Source of the DNA: Inquilinus sp052113205
Lineage (GTDB): Bacteria; Pseudomonadota; Alphaproteobacteria; DSM-16000; Inquilinaceae
Length of the DNA stretch: 64,000 nucleotides
Assembly: GCF_052113205.1 (NCBI RefSeq)
Contig: NZ_JBFRCU010000016.1
Location: 31,695 to 95,694, forward strand
Direction of reading: 5' to 3'
How positions within the stretch are numbered: position 1 is the first letter of the stretch; each line of letters starts with the position of its first letter. Shown piece by piece: positions 25,825-34,620 of this stretch. Made by a program: the position numbers and the translations under genes. The notes beneath the pieces were generated by a model that was not told the origin of the DNA, searched no databases, and worked only from the letters and a program-made list of their open reading frames with translations.

Positions 25825-27834
25825 ATGCGGGGGAGCATGTTCGGCAGATTATGGGCCGCCGCGGCCCTGCTGGCTGTCGCCGGCGGTGCTGCAGCCCAGG
25901 AGCAGGCCACTCCCGCCCCGGCAGCGGCCGCGACGATCCAGGTCGGCGGCGTCACCCTGACCGCATGCCAGCCCGATCTCGGCGGCTTCTGCGGCACGAT
26001 CGGCCGCCCCCTGGATCCCGCCGGCAAGCTGCCCGGCACCGTGACGATCGGCTTCGAGTTCTACCCGCATCGCGACGCCGGCCAGCCGGCCGAGGGCGTG
26101 GTCCTGGCCCAGGAGGGCGGGCCGGGCTATTCCTCGACCGGCACGCGCGAGGGCTATCTGCGGCTGTTCGAGCCGCTGCGCGGCCGGCGCGACGTGCTGC
26201 TGGTCGACAAGCGCGGCACCGGCCTGTCCGACCCGATCCAGTGCCAGGCGCTGCAGGAGGCCGGCGAGTTCGTGCCCGCCGCGATCGCCGCTTGTGCCAA
26301 GCAGTTGGGCCCGGCCGCCTGGATGTACGGCACCACGCTGGCCGCCGACGACGTGGCGGCGGTGCTGGACGCGCTGCAGATCGGCGAGGTCGACTATTAC
26401 GGCGACAGCTACGGCACCTGGTTCGGCCAGGTCTTCGCCCAGCGCCACCCGGACCGGCTGCGCACCATCGTGCTGGACAGTGCCTATCCGACCCTCGGCC
26501 TGTCGCCCTGGTTCGAGACCGAATGGGCCACCGCCCGCGACGGCTTCGAGCAGGTGTGCCGGCGCTCGCCCAGCTGCCGCGCGCTCGGCGGCCGGTCGCT
26601 CGACCGGATCGAAAAGCTTGTGGCGGCGCTGCGGGCCAAGCCGGGCAAAGCCGAGGCGCCGGACGGCGACGGCAACACGGTCGGCATCGCGGTCGACGCC
26701 CCGACCCTGTTCCTGACCATGAACAGCGCCGGCGGCAGCCCGACCTTCTACCGCGACCTGGACGCCGCGGCCCGCGCCTGGCTCGACGCGAAGGACCCGG
26801 CGCCGCTGCACCGGCTGATGGCCGAGGCGGTGTCCTGGAACACGCCTGGCAGCGACCCCACCGCCTTCTCCACCGCGCTCTACGTCTCGGTGGTCTGCAG
26901 CGACTATCCGCAGCTGTTCCGCGCCGATGCGTCGCGGTCCGAGCGGCGGCGCCAGCTGATGCGCGCCACGGCGCAGAAGCAGGCGACCGACCGCGACGTC
27001 TACGCCCCCTTCACCATTGCCGAGGTCGACACCTCGCCGCACAAATGGGAACGCCGCGACCTGTGCCTGGACTGGCCGGCCCCGCCGAAGGGTGTGGTCC
27101 CGGGCACTGCCGCCGACCCGAAGGCGGCGTTCCCGAATGTGCCGGTGCTGGTGTTGTCGGGCGACATCGACAGCGTCACCTCGCCGATCGAGGGGCTGGA
27201 GACGGCGCGGCTGTTCCCGGATGCGACCTATGTGCAGGTTCGCAACCTGACCCACATCACCGCGATCACCGACCAGGCGATCTTCGTGCCGCCGAAGGGC
27301 GCCGACGCCACCGGCTGCGTCGCCCCGATCGTGCTGAACTTCGTGCGTTCGGGCGGCGATGCCGGCGACACCTCCTGCACCCAGCGGATCCGGCCGATCC
27401 GCACCGTGCCGGCCTTCGCGATCAAGGCGGCCGATGTGGCGCCGGCCACCGCCGACGCCGGCAATGCCGGGACCGACGCCGATCTGCGCCTGGCCGCGGC
27501 GACGGCAGAGACGGTGGGCGACGTGCTGGCGCGCTATTTCGTCAACAGCGGTGGCAAGGGCGTCGGGCTGCGCGGCGGGACCTTCACCTTCGAGGCCTCC
27601 GACACCGGCCACAGCTTCACCCTCGATCAGATCCGCTGGGCCGAGGACCTGGCGGTGTCCGGCACGATCCGCTGGGACCAGTCGACCGGCGACGTCACCG
27701 CGGATCTCACCCTGGCCGGCGTGGCGACAGGCACTCTGGCCTTGGCTTGGAACGACCGCGACATGGATGCGGTGGCCCGGATGACGGGGATGATCGACGG
27801 CAGGGCGGTGGCGGCGGAAAGGATTGCGCCGTAA
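25825..27834 (+). CDS. Secreted alpha/beta hydrolase, S33 peptidase-like
   Basis: A 669-residue protein with a cleavable signal (LWAAAALLAVAGGAAAQ). The hydrolase core resembles tripeptidyl aminopeptidases: EGGPGYSS forms the oxyanion region, GDSYGTWFGQ holds the nucleophile (about S195), and SGDIDSVTSP and RNLTHITAI probably carry the acid and histidine. Cysteines suggest disulfides in the periplasm. Residues after ~530 form an additional beta-rich domain of unknown role. Substrate is unknown; aminopeptidase activity is inferred. Confidence 0.85.
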   Translation: MRGSMFGRLWAAAALLAVAGGAAAQEQATPAPAAAATIQVGGVTLTACQPDLGGFCGTIGRPLDPAGKLPGTVTIGFEFYPHRDAGQPAEGVVLAQEGGPGYSSTGTREGYLRLFEPLRGRRDVLLVDKRGTGLSDPIQCQALQEAGEFVPAAIAACAKQLGPAAWMYGTTLAADDVAAVLDALQIGEVDYYGDSYGTWFGQVFAQRHPDRLRTIVLDSAYPTLGLSPWFETEWATARDGFEQVCRRSPSCRALGGRSLDRIEKLVAALRAKPGKAEAPDGDGNTVGIAVDAPTLFLTMNSAGGSPTFYRDLDAAARAWLDAKDPAPLHRLMAEAVSWNTPGSDPTAFSTALYVSVVCSDYPQLFRADASRSERRRQLMRATAQKQATDRDVYAPFTIAEVDTSPHKWERRDLCLDWPAPPKGVVPGTAADPKAAFPNVPVLVLSGDIDSVTSPIEGLETARLFPDATYVQVRNLTHITAITDQAIFVPPKGADATGCVAPIVLNFVRSGGDAGDTSCTQRIRPIRTVPAFAIKAADVAPATADAGNAGTDADLRLAAATAETVGDVLARYFVNSGGKGVGLRGGTFTFEASDTGHSFTLDQIRWAEDLAVSGTIRWDQSTGDVTADLTLAGVATGTLALAWNDRDMDAVARMTGMIDGRAVAAERIAP

Positions 27835-27915
27835 GGGCTCGGCGCCGCCTTTCTTTTTATTCTCCCCCCTTCCCTCGCTGGGGGTGGGGCCTTGGCACTT
27901 TTCTTACTTTTTGGC

Positions 27916-27985
27916 CGTCATTCCCGCGAAAGCGGGAATCTCTTTCCGATCGCGGCGCGAGATCCCCGCTTTCGCGGGGATGACG
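27916..27985. repeat. Palindromic repeat family A, copy 3
   Basis: CGTCATTCCCGCGAAAGCGG to CCCGCTTTCGCGGGGATGACG, in inverse orientation to copies 1 and 2 and about ten bases shorter in the centre. It lies between the convergent hydrolase and purC genes. Confidence 0.9.
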
Positions 27986-28045
27986 AGTTTTGGGACGACG
28001 GCAGGCCCATTCGCGCGCGGACGCGCGCAGACCCCTTCCCCTGCC

Positions 28046-28069
28046 CCCCTCCCGCAAGGGGAGGGGGAG
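28046..28069. repeat. Short hairpin repeat, CCCCCTCCCGC type
   Basis: CCCCCTCCCGCAAGGGGAGG plus GGGA forms a tight GC hairpin downstream of purC on its strand. It could serve as a 3' end structure for purC, but there is no T-run. It is unlike families A to C. Confidence 0.55.
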
Positions 28070-28101
28070 AGTAGGAAGGCGTGGCGGGCCTAAGTTCTTG
28101 C

Positions 28102-29073
28102 TCAGAAGTACTTCGCCAGATTCTCCCGGATTCTCTCCAGCACCGGCCGCTCCCGGTCGGGCAGCTCGAAGCGGCGGCCGGTGATGGTCTCGAAGGCGCG
28201 GACATAGACCTGGGCGGTGGCGCGGATCACCTCCACCGGGATCTCCGGGATCGGGTCCTTGTACGGGTCGCAGCGCGCCGCCACCCAGCTGCGCACGAAA
28301 TCCTTGTCGAAGCTGTCCGGCCGCTCGCCGCCGGCGAAGCGGTCCTGATAGCTGTCCGCGAGCCAGTAGCGGCTGCTGTCCGGGGTGTGGATTTCGTCGG
28401 CCAGGACGATGCGGCCCTCGGCATCGGTGCCGAACTCGTATTTGGTGTCGACCAGGATCAGCCCGTGCCGGGCCGCGATCTCCTGCCCGCGGGCGAACAG
28501 GGCGAAGGCGTAGTCGCTGAGCTGCCGCCATTGCGCCGCGGTGAGCAGGCCCTGGCTCACGATCTCCTCCGGCGTCAGCGGCTCGTCATGGCCGCCGTCG
28601 AAGGCCTTGCTGGTCGGGGTGATGATCGGCTGCGGCAGCTTCTGGTTGTCGCGCAGCCCGTCCGGCAGGCACACGCCGTACATCTGGCGCTGGCCGGCCT
28701 TGTACAGGGTGAGGACCGACGTGCCGGTGGTGCCGGNCAGATAGTCGCGGACCACGATCTCGACCGGCAGGATGTCGAGCCGGCGGCCGACCACGACATT
28801 CGGGTCAGGGTATTCCAGCACGTGGTTCGGGCAGATGTCGCGCGTCTCTTCGAACCAGAAGCGCGCGGTCTGGGTCAGCACCTGGCCCTTCAGCGGGATC
28901 GAGGCCAGGATCCGGTCGAAGGCGCTGATCCGGTCGCTGGCGATGATGATCCGCCGCCCGTCCGGCAGGTCGTAGTTGTCGCGCACCTTGCCGCGGTAAT
29001 GCGCGGGGAGCTCCGGGATCGTCGCGTCGGCGAGCACCGGATAGGGGCGATCGTCCAGGGCCGTGAAATCCAT
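28102..29073 (-). CDS. purC: Phosphoribosylaminoimidazole-succinocarboxamide synthase
   Basis: A 323-residue SAICAR synthetase of the longer type. RGKVRDNYDLPDGRRIIIAS near residue 28 and DRISAFDRILASIPLKG follow the family pattern; TKYEFGTDAEGRIVLADEIH is the ATP and Mg-binding signature. It joins aspartate to CAIR in purine synthesis. One base at 28737 is N, leaving one residue undefined. The gene is divergent from the UMP-kinase-like gene with 125 bases between. Many alphaproteobacteria carry a second, shorter purC in the purine operon. Confidence 0.95.
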   Translation of the reverse strand: MDFTALDDRPYPVLADATIPELPAHYRGKVRDNYDLPDGRRIIIASDRISAFDRILASIPLKGQVLTQTARFWFEETRDICPNHVLEYPDPNVVVGRRLDILPVEIVVRDYLXGTTGTSVLTLYKAGQRQMYGVCLPDGLRDNQKLPQPIITPTSKAFDGGHDEPLTPEEIVSQGLLTAAQWRQLSDYAFALFARGQEIAARHGLILVDTKYEFGTDAEGRIVLADEIHTPDSSRYWLADSYQDRFAGGERPDSFDKDFVRSWVAARCDPYKDPIPEIPVEVIRATAQVYVRAFETITGRRFELPDRERPVLERIRENLAKYF

Positions 29074-29198
29074 CAGTCTCGTCCTTCGGCAGGTCGGCGA
29101 AATCTTTAGCGCGGCCGGGTTCCGGACACATCCGAAATCGGGCATCCTGCGGCGGTGCCGGCGACAGCGGTGCCCAGCGAGACGATCGGAGGGCCCCA

Positions 29199-29941
29199 TG
29201 GCACAATCCTACAAGCGGCTGCTGCTGAAGCTGAGCGGCGGCGCCATGGCCGGCGCCGACGGGTCGATCTTCGGCGCCGCCGCGATCGACCACATCGTCG
29301 GCGAAATCCTGGCGGTGCGCGCGCTGGGCATCGAGATCGCGGTGGTGATCGGCGGCGGCAACGTGTTCCGCGGCCGCGTCTCCGACGCCTGGCACATCGA
29401 GCGGGCGGAGGCCGACAACATCGGCATGCTGGGCACCGTGATCAATGCGGTGATGCTGCGTGCGGCGCTGACCGCGCGGTCCGCCGAGGTGCGGGTGATG
29501 AGCGCGGTGCCGATCCCGTCGATGGCCGAGCCCTATATCCGGCTGCGCGCCGACCGCCACCTGGCCAAGGGTGCCATCGTCGTGCTGGCCGGCGGCAACG
29601 GCCAGCCCTATGTCACCACCGACTACCCATCGGTGCAGCGGGCGATCGAGCTGCGCTGCGACGCGGTGCTGGCGGCCAAGGACGGGGTCGACGGCGTGTT
29701 CACCGCCGATCCGCGCACCGACCCGACAGCGCGCAAATACGCCAGCCTGGCCTTCGCCGACGCGATCGCGCAGGAGCTGAAGGTGATGGACCAGTCGGCG
29801 ATCCTGCTGGCGCGCGACCATGGGCTGCCGCTGCATGTCTTCGCCTTCGACCGGCCGGGCGCGATGCAGCGGATCTGCCGCGGCGAGCCGATCGGGACGC
29901 TGATCGCACCGGATGCGGTCACGGTGCTGGCGGAGGACTGA
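29199..29941 (+). CDS. UMP kinase-like protein, probably a second copy
   Basis: A 247-residue amino-acid-kinase-fold protein very close in pattern to PyrH: YKRLLLKLSGGAMAG, GGGNVFRG, GMLGTVINAVMLRAAL and DGVDGVFTADPRTDP. It departs at conserved spots: LSGGAM for LSGEAL, and AGGNGQPYVTTDYPS where PyrH has GGTGNPFFTTDTAA. Canonical pyrH lies in a tsf-pyrH-frr operon; here there is none, so a paralogue with a shifted role or substrate is likely. The start has GGAGG eight to nine bases upstream. Confidence 0.85.
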
Positions 29942-29983
29942 GAGGAGTACGGTTCGCCCCCGCCCCACCCATTCGGGAGATGA

Positions 29984-30163
29984 CAGCCCGCGGCCCGCCG
30001 CCGCGACCGGACGGTGATCCTGTACTGCGCCTCCGGCGGCCGCTCGGCCCTGGCCGGCAAGGCGCTGCAGGACTTCGGCTACACCGACGTCCGCAACCTC
30101 GGCGCCTTCAAGGACTGGGCTGAGGCGGGAGGCGCGGCGGAGGCGGTGCCGGAGAAGAGGTGA
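29984..30163 (+). pseudogene. Rhodanese-domain remnant
   Basis: From 29984 the frame reads about 59 residues including TVILYCASGGRSALAGKAL and NLGAFKDWAEAGG, the C-terminal half of a rhodanese domain with its active-site Cys in CASGGR. The N-terminal half is missing: an in-frame TGA lies at 29981 and no start with a ribosome site is present apart from a bare GTG at 30014. It is a decayed or truncated sulfurtransferase gene. Confidence 0.7.
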
Positions 30164-30189
30164 GGACGTCGCTACCAAGAAAGCGCGTT

Positions 30190-30319
30190 ACCTCTCCCGC
30201 CTGGCGGGAGAGGTCGGACGTCCGAAGGACGGCCGGGTGAGGGCTGGCCCGGGCCTCGACAAAGAGCCCTCACCCGGAGCCGCTTCGCGTCTCCGACCTC
30301 TCCCGTAAACGGGAGAGGC
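30190..30319. repeat. Palindromic repeat family B, copy 2
   Basis: ACCTCTCCCGCCTGGCGGGA through GGTGAGGG and CCCTCACC to CTCCCGTAAACGGGAGAGGC. The inner part differs from copy 1 in having GGACGTCCGAAGGACG. It lies between the rhodanese remnant and the convergent hydrolase gene. Confidence 0.9.
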
Positions 30320-30357
30320 TAGGCGAGCGACATCCGAGGGATGTATGAACTGCCCCC

Positions 30358-31356
30358 TCACCCCTCCGGCACAACCTTCTCATCCAGGAAATCGCCAATG
30401 GCCCGGAACGCCTGCAGGCGGTTCTTTTCCATCAGCACCATGTGGGTGCCCTCGCCGATCTCGACCCACCGGCGGTAGGGCGCGCCGGTGAGACGGGTGA
30501 AATAGTCCTGCGCGACGGCGAGCGGCACGTCGAGGTCCCATTCGGCGTGGACCAGCAGCACCGGGACGCTGATGGCGCCCGGATCATAGAACGGCCGGCC
30601 GACGGACCAGTATTCTCGCGTGTCGAGGATCGGTCCGGTGCCGGCGCGCATGGTCGGCGGGGTCTGCGCCCGGCCCTGCGGGTCGGTGGCCAGTGCCGCC
30701 TCGGCCCAGGTCTCGAACCAGCCCTCCGGGATCAGCCCGTCGCGCTTGGCCTCCGGCGCCCCTTCCAGCCAGCGCGCCTTGCCTTGCAGCACCGGGATCC
30801 GTCGATACGCGCCGAGCGTGCCGCCGGGGTCGATCCGGGCCTGGCCCGGGTTCAGCCATTGCGGCGCCACCAGCGCCAGCTTCGCCACCTTGGCGTTGTT
30901 GCGGCTGGTGTAGGCGCCGGCGACCGAGCCGCCCCAGGACATGGCGACGATATTGGTCCGCGCCAGGCCGCGCCGCTGCAGCACGAAATCGACCGCGGTC
31001 GAGAAGTCGCGCATCCCGGCTTCGGTCCGGCCCAGCGGCGGGCTCTCCTCCGGCGGCCGGTCCATCTCCGGCGGCTTCGTCGAGCCGCCGGTGCCGCGGA
31101 CATCGACGGCATGGACGTCGTAGCCGCGGCCGGCCAGCCAATCCATGAAGGAGAAGCCGCCGACCGGCACGTCGAACAGCGTGCCGGAGGAATAGGTGGC
31201 GCCGTGCATCAGCACGATGCTGCGCTCCGGCGAGAAGCTGCGCATCCCGGCCGGCCGCTTGTTGCGGATGTGCAGGTCGATGCCCGGCGTGTCGCTGGGG
31301 ATCATCAGATCCTCGACCGCGATCTCGGCGGCCGGCGCGTCAGAAAGTGTGGTCAT
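30358..31356 (-). CDS. Alpha/beta hydrolase
   Basis: A 332-residue cytoplasmic serine hydrolase: oxyanion region LMHGATYSSG, nucleophile in NIVAMSWGGSVAGAY, acid in HAEWDLDVPL and histidine in EGTHMVLME. Substrate is unknown. The ATG at 31356 has GGAG eight bases upstream; a GTG at 31374 would overlap the preceding MBL gene's stop (GTGA) and is a real alternative. It is the second gene of the MBL-hydrolase operon, opposite a LysR gene. Confidence 0.85.
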   Translation of the reverse strand: MTTLSDAPAAEIAVEDLMIPSDTPGIDLHIRNKRPAGMRSFSPERSIVLMHGATYSSGTLFDVPVGGFSFMDWLAGRGYDVHAVDVRGTGGSTKPPEMDRPPEESPPLGRTEAGMRDFSTAVDFVLQRRGLARTNIVAMSWGGSVAGAYTSRNNAKVAKLALVAPQWLNPGQARIDPGGTLGAYRRIPVLQGKARWLEGAPEAKRDGLIPEGWFETWAEAALATDPQGRAQTPPTMRAGTGPILDTREYWSVGRPFYDPGAISVPVLLVHAEWDLDVPLAVAQDYFTRLTGAPYRRWVEIGEGTHMVLMEKNRLQAFRAIGDFLDEKVVPEG

Positions 31357-31370
31357 GATGTCGGCTCCGG

Positions 31371-32294
31371 TCACGCGAAGGTCCAGTCGAAGCGGTCGCC
31401 GCAGCGGGTGATGCGGCCGGCCGAGCTTTCGGGGAAATGGCCGGGCAGGACGAGGGCGCCGCTCTCGGCCGCATGCTCCAGCAGCCAGCGGCGGGAGGCG
31501 CGCGCCGGCTCCGGGAACTCGCAGTAGCGGGAGTTCCAGCCGGGCTCGTAGACCTGCAGCGGGTGATGCATCACGTCGCCGGCGAACAGCGCCTCCTCGC
31601 CGCGCGAGCGCAGGCGGATCACCGCGTGGTCGATGCTGTGCCCCGGCGCCGGGTGGAAGGAGATGCCATCCAGCACCTCGCCGCCATCGACCGCGACCAG
31701 ATCCGCCAGCCCGGCCTCGAGCACCGGCCGGACGCTGTCCTGGTAGACGCCGTCGAGCGGCGGATGATGGGGTGCGCCGAGCGCCGGGTCAGGACGGAAG
31801 CCGGGCGCCGACGGATCGGTCAGGCTTTCGCCATAGCGCTGCTCGACCGCCGAGAAATGGTGGCGGGCGTTCGCGAAGGTCGGCATCCAGCGCCCGTCGA
31901 CCAGCCGGGTGTTCCAGCCGACATGGTCGGCATGGACATGGGTGATCAGGACGTGGTCGACATCCTCCGGCCGCACCCCGGCCGCTTCCAGGCGCTGCAG
32001 ATAGGGCACATCGAGCCGGTGCATGATCGGCACCGCCGGCCGCTCCTTGCCGTTGCCGGTGGCGGTGTCGATCAGGATGGTGTGCCGCGGCGTGCGCACC
32101 AGCCAGCTGTGGATGCCGAGGCTGATCGCCCCGGTCTCCGGGTGCAGCGCCCCGGGCGGCAGCCGGCCGTGGTGCCGGTCGGTGGCCTCCGGATCGATCT
32201 CGGGGTAGAGCTCGGCCGGCGAGCCATGGGTCAGCGGGATCTCATCGATCCGCGTGATGGTGGCGTCGCCGATACGAAAGCTGGGGGGACCCAT
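31371..32294 (-). CDS. MBL-fold metallo-hydrolase, lactonase-like
   Basis: A 307-residue metallo-beta-lactamase-fold protein. HVHADHVGWN is the dinuclear zinc motif, with further ligands expected at HPAPGHSIDHAV, DVMHHP and the C-terminal LPGHFP. The layout resembles AttM/AiiA-like and related lactonases or MBL esterases. Acyl-homoserine lactone hydrolysis is possible but not shown by sequence. It is divergent from a LysR regulator and followed by an alpha/beta hydrolase, suggesting an inducible catabolic pair. Confidence 0.88.
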   Translation of the reverse strand: MGPPSFRIGDATITRIDEIPLTHGSPAELYPEIDPEATDRHHGRLPPGALHPETGAISLGIHSWLVRTPRHTILIDTATGNGKERPAVPIMHRLDVPYLQRLEAAGVRPEDVDHVLITHVHADHVGWNTRLVDGRWMPTFANARHHFSAVEQRYGESLTDPSAPGFRPDPALGAPHHPPLDGVYQDSVRPVLEAGLADLVAVDGGEVLDGISFHPAPGHSIDHAVIRLRSRGEEALFAGDVMHHPLQVYEPGWNSRYCEFPEPARASRRWLLEHAAESGALVLPGHFPESSAGRITRCGDRFDWTFA

Positions 32295-32381
32295 GGGCCA
32301 TCTCCGCTGTGGGCGCGCCGCTTGACGGCGCCGGCCCCAGAGCTAATGTTCGCAGGGTCAGCAATCAAATCGATCCGCCTC

Positions 32382-33317
32382 ATGGGCTCTATCGATCATT
32401 TCGATCTTCGCTCCTTCGACCTGAACCTGCTGGTCGCCTTCGACGCGCTGATGGAGGAGCGGACGGTCACCCGCGCTGCCACCCGGCTGAAGGTGCAGCA
32501 GCCGGCGATGAGCCACAGCCTGTCGACCCTGCGGGTGCTGCTGCAGGACGAGCTGTTCGTGCGGGTCGGCCAGGCGATGCAGCCGACCGCCAAGGCCCGC
32601 GCTTTGGCGCCGCGGATCCGCCAGGCCCTGCAGCAGATGCAGGAGGTGCTGCGGGCCGAAGACGATTTCGACCCCGAGACCCAGGACCGGATCTTCCGCC
32701 TGGGCTTCTCCAGCGAGCTGGAGCTGCTGCTGATGCCGGACCTGACGGCGGAGCTGCGCCGCTGCGCCCCCGGCATCCGGGTCATCGGCCGCCCGGTGTT
32801 CCGGGAGGAGGTGCACCGGCTGCTGGATGCGGGCGAGATCGACCTGGCGGTGGGCTGCTTCGACCACGGCGCCAGCCGCCATCGCGGCATCCAGCTGTAC
32901 GACCAGGCGCTGGCCTGCTGCTTCAACAGCGAGCTGTTGCCGCTGGACCCGCCGGTCGACCTGGACACCTATCTGTCGACCGGCCACGCGCTGGTGACGC
33001 TGAACAACCTGCTGCAGGGCTGCCTGGACGAGGCGCTGGGGCGGGTCGGCGCCAGCCTGAACGTGGTGATGGCGTCGGCGGAGTTCATGACCGTGCTGGA
33101 AACCGCGGCCGAGGCGCCGGTGCTGGCCACCCTGCCGGCCCGCACGGCCCGGCGCTACGGCCCGCGCTTCGGGCTGACGCTGAGCCCCCTGCCCTTGCCG
33201 CTGGAGCTGCGGCTGCCGGCGGTGGCGATGGTGTGGTCGGCCCAGACCGACCGCGACCCCGGCGCCGCCTGGCTGCGCGACCGGGTGGCCCCGATCCTGC
33301 GCCGCCAGTCGAATTGA
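32382..33317 (+). CDS. LysR-family transcriptional regulator
   Basis: A 311-residue regulator. The N-terminal winged helix is LRSFDLNLLVAFDALMEERT, then TRAATRLKVQQPAMSHSLST with a recognition helix, and LFVRVGQAMQPTAKA follows, as in NodD-type LysR proteins. The rest is a two-lobed effector domain. The ATG at 32382 gives the typical N-terminus; a start at 32346 would add 12 residues. Its divergence from the MBL/hydrolase operon (87-base gap) implies it controls that operon in response to an unknown ligand. Confidence 0.92.
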   Translation: MGSIDHFDLRSFDLNLLVAFDALMEERTVTRAATRLKVQQPAMSHSLSTLRVLLQDELFVRVGQAMQPTAKARALAPRIRQALQQMQEVLRAEDDFDPETQDRIFRLGFSSELELLLMPDLTAELRRCAPGIRVIGRPVFREEVHRLLDAGEIDLAVGCFDHGASRHRGIQLYDQALACCFNSELLPLDPPVDLDTYLSTGHALVTLNNLLQGCLDEALGRVGASLNVVMASAEFMTVLETAAEAPVLATLPARTARRYGPRFGLTLSPLPLPLELRLPAVAMVWSAQTDRDPGAAWLRDRVAPILRRQSN

Positions 33318-33324
33318 ACCGCCG

Positions 33325-34227
33325 TCAGTTGACGCCCTGAACCGAACGCAGGGCGAAGTCGCCGCCGAAGTTCACGAGCATCACGCCGTTCCAGCCGTCG
33401 CGGAACCCGTTGTCGCTGGCCTCGATGATGGTCTTGCCGTCGAGCGCCACCACCATCCGGCCGGCGGCGTCGCGGGTCCAGGTCAGGCGGGTGCGGTCGC
33501 CGCGGCGCAGCGGCGCGGTGTTGGTGGTCTGCGCCACCTGGGTGATGCCCGAGCGGCCGGCACGGTACAGCGCGAAGACCGGGCTGTTGGCCGGCAGGTA
33601 GACCAGCCGGTAGCCGGAATCCTTCGACGCGCCCTGGAACACCCGGATCTCGAACTGGCCCTGGTTGGCGACGTCGGTCAGCTCGAATTCGAGCCCGAAA
33701 TTGTTCTTCAGCGTCTGCTGCAGCGAGATCGCCGCGACCCCGCCCTGCTGCCCGTTGGCCGCCTTGGTGTCGCTGTGCAGGCCGCTCTTGTCGACGGTCC
33801 AGGTGCCCTGCAGCGAGGTCCAGGCCGGGTTGGCGGTGTAGTTGCCGTCGCTGAAATCGTCGCTGAACACGCGGGTGCCTGCCAGCGAGGCCGGCTGGGC
33901 CGGCGCGGGGGCCGGAACGGGCGCCGCGACCGGCGGCTGCGCCGGCGCTTCCGGTGGCTGGGCCGGGACCGGCGCGGTGGAGGCCGGGGGGGCGATGGTG
34001 GCCGAGTAGCGCTGCGCCAGCCCCTTCAGGTCGGCGATGAAGTCGGGGCTGGCCGCCTTGTCCCGTTCGGCCTGGTTGATCATCCGCGACAGGTCGTCGA
34101 GCAGCGCCTTGGTCTGGTCCTGCTGCGCCGGCTGCCAGGGGGCATAGCGCTGGGTGGTCTGGGCCAGCGCCGTGGTGGACAGCAGGGCGGCGGCGAGGAT
34201 GGGCAGAAGGGCTCGGACGGGTTTCAT
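33325..34227 (-). CDS. Secreted protein with a jelly-roll (DUF1080/LamG-like) domain
   Basis: A 300-residue exported protein. A signal peptide (MKPVRALLPILAAALLSTTALA) is followed by a helical part (residues 25-75), a Pro/Ala linker (about 78-112), and a C-terminal beta-sandwich from FSDDFSDGNYTANPAWTS onward, with LTWTRDAAGRMVVALDGKT typical of concanavalin-like DUF1080 domains. These bind or cleave carbohydrates in some families. No catalytic residues can be assigned. Likely periplasmic or cell-surface. Confidence 0.8.
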   Translation of the reverse strand: MKPVRALLPILAAALLSTTALAQTTQRYAPWQPAQQDQTKALLDDLSRMINQAERDKAASPDFIADLKGLAQRYSATIAPPASTAPVPAQPPEAPAQPPVAAPVPAPAPAQPASLAGTRVFSDDFSDGNYTANPAWTSLQGTWTVDKSGLHSDTKAANGQQGGVAAISLQQTLKNNFGLEFELTDVANQGQFEIRVFQGASKDSGYRLVYLPANSPVFALYRAGRSGITQVAQTTNTAPLRRGDRTRLTWTRDAAGRMVVALDGKTIIEASDNGFRDGWNGVMLVNFGGDFALRSVQGVN

Positions 34228-34450
34228 CGACGGGGCTCCGCTTCCAGGTCGCGACGGCACATGCCGTTCTGACGCGCCGGACCGCCGGGCTCAAGCCCTT
34301 CCGGTCGGCGCCCCGGAAAAACCCCCGGGCGGCCTTGCGGTTCCGCTCCGGCGCAACCGTCGCAACATTCCGAACGCGGCGGCGGCCCGATGCGACGATT
34401 CGCGAAAGAACGGCCGTGACAAAGCCCGCATCCCAGCTTATATGCAGGAT

Positions 34451-34525
34451 ATGAACTCCGTCCGCGCAACCTATTTTTGGTACTTTAGCTTCCCGCTGCC
34501 AGCGGCGGAGCGAGGGTGCGCGTGA
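34451..34525 (+). CDS. Aromatic leader peptide upstream of DAHP synthase
   Basis: A 24-codon frame ending in TGA whose centre reads ATYFWYFSF: within eight codons (34472-34495) there are two Tyr, three Phe and one Trp. Such clustering is far from chance and is the hallmark of leader peptides in ribosome-mediated attenuation. It lies 30 bases before a perfect terminator hairpin and 95 bases before the first enzyme of aromatic amino acid synthesis. An ATG at 34442 in the same frame would add three residues. A clear ribosome site is not obvious. Confidence 0.8.
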   Translation: MNSVRATYFWYFSFPLPAAERGCA

Positions 34526-34554
34526 TCTGAAGTTCGATCCACAGCCGACCCGAG

Positions 34555-34582
34555 AGCCGCCAGATCCCCTGGCGGCTTTTTT
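34555..34582 (+). terminator. Attenuator terminator before DAHP synthase
   Basis: A perfect nine-base stem AGCCGCCAG/CTGGCGGCT with loop ATCCC, followed by six T. It lies 30 bases after the leader-peptide stop and 38 bases before the GTG of DAHP synthase. An upstream GGCGG (34504-34508) could pair with CCGCC in the 5' arm and act as antiterminator when a ribosome stalls on the aromatic codons; that pairing is short and uncertain. Confidence 0.85.
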
Positions 34583-34620
34583 GTTGCCGCCGGCGGGGTG
34601 AACCCCAGGAGCCCCAAGCC

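Noticed and set aside
27916..28075. A CRISPR-like or tRNA-like structure after the hydrolase gene
   Set aside because: It is a single palindromic element and a short hairpin, with no spacers and no cloverleaf.
28737..28737. Apparent defect in purC (also 56836 and 58820 in other genes)
   Set aside because: These are single N calls in otherwise intact frames, not mutations.
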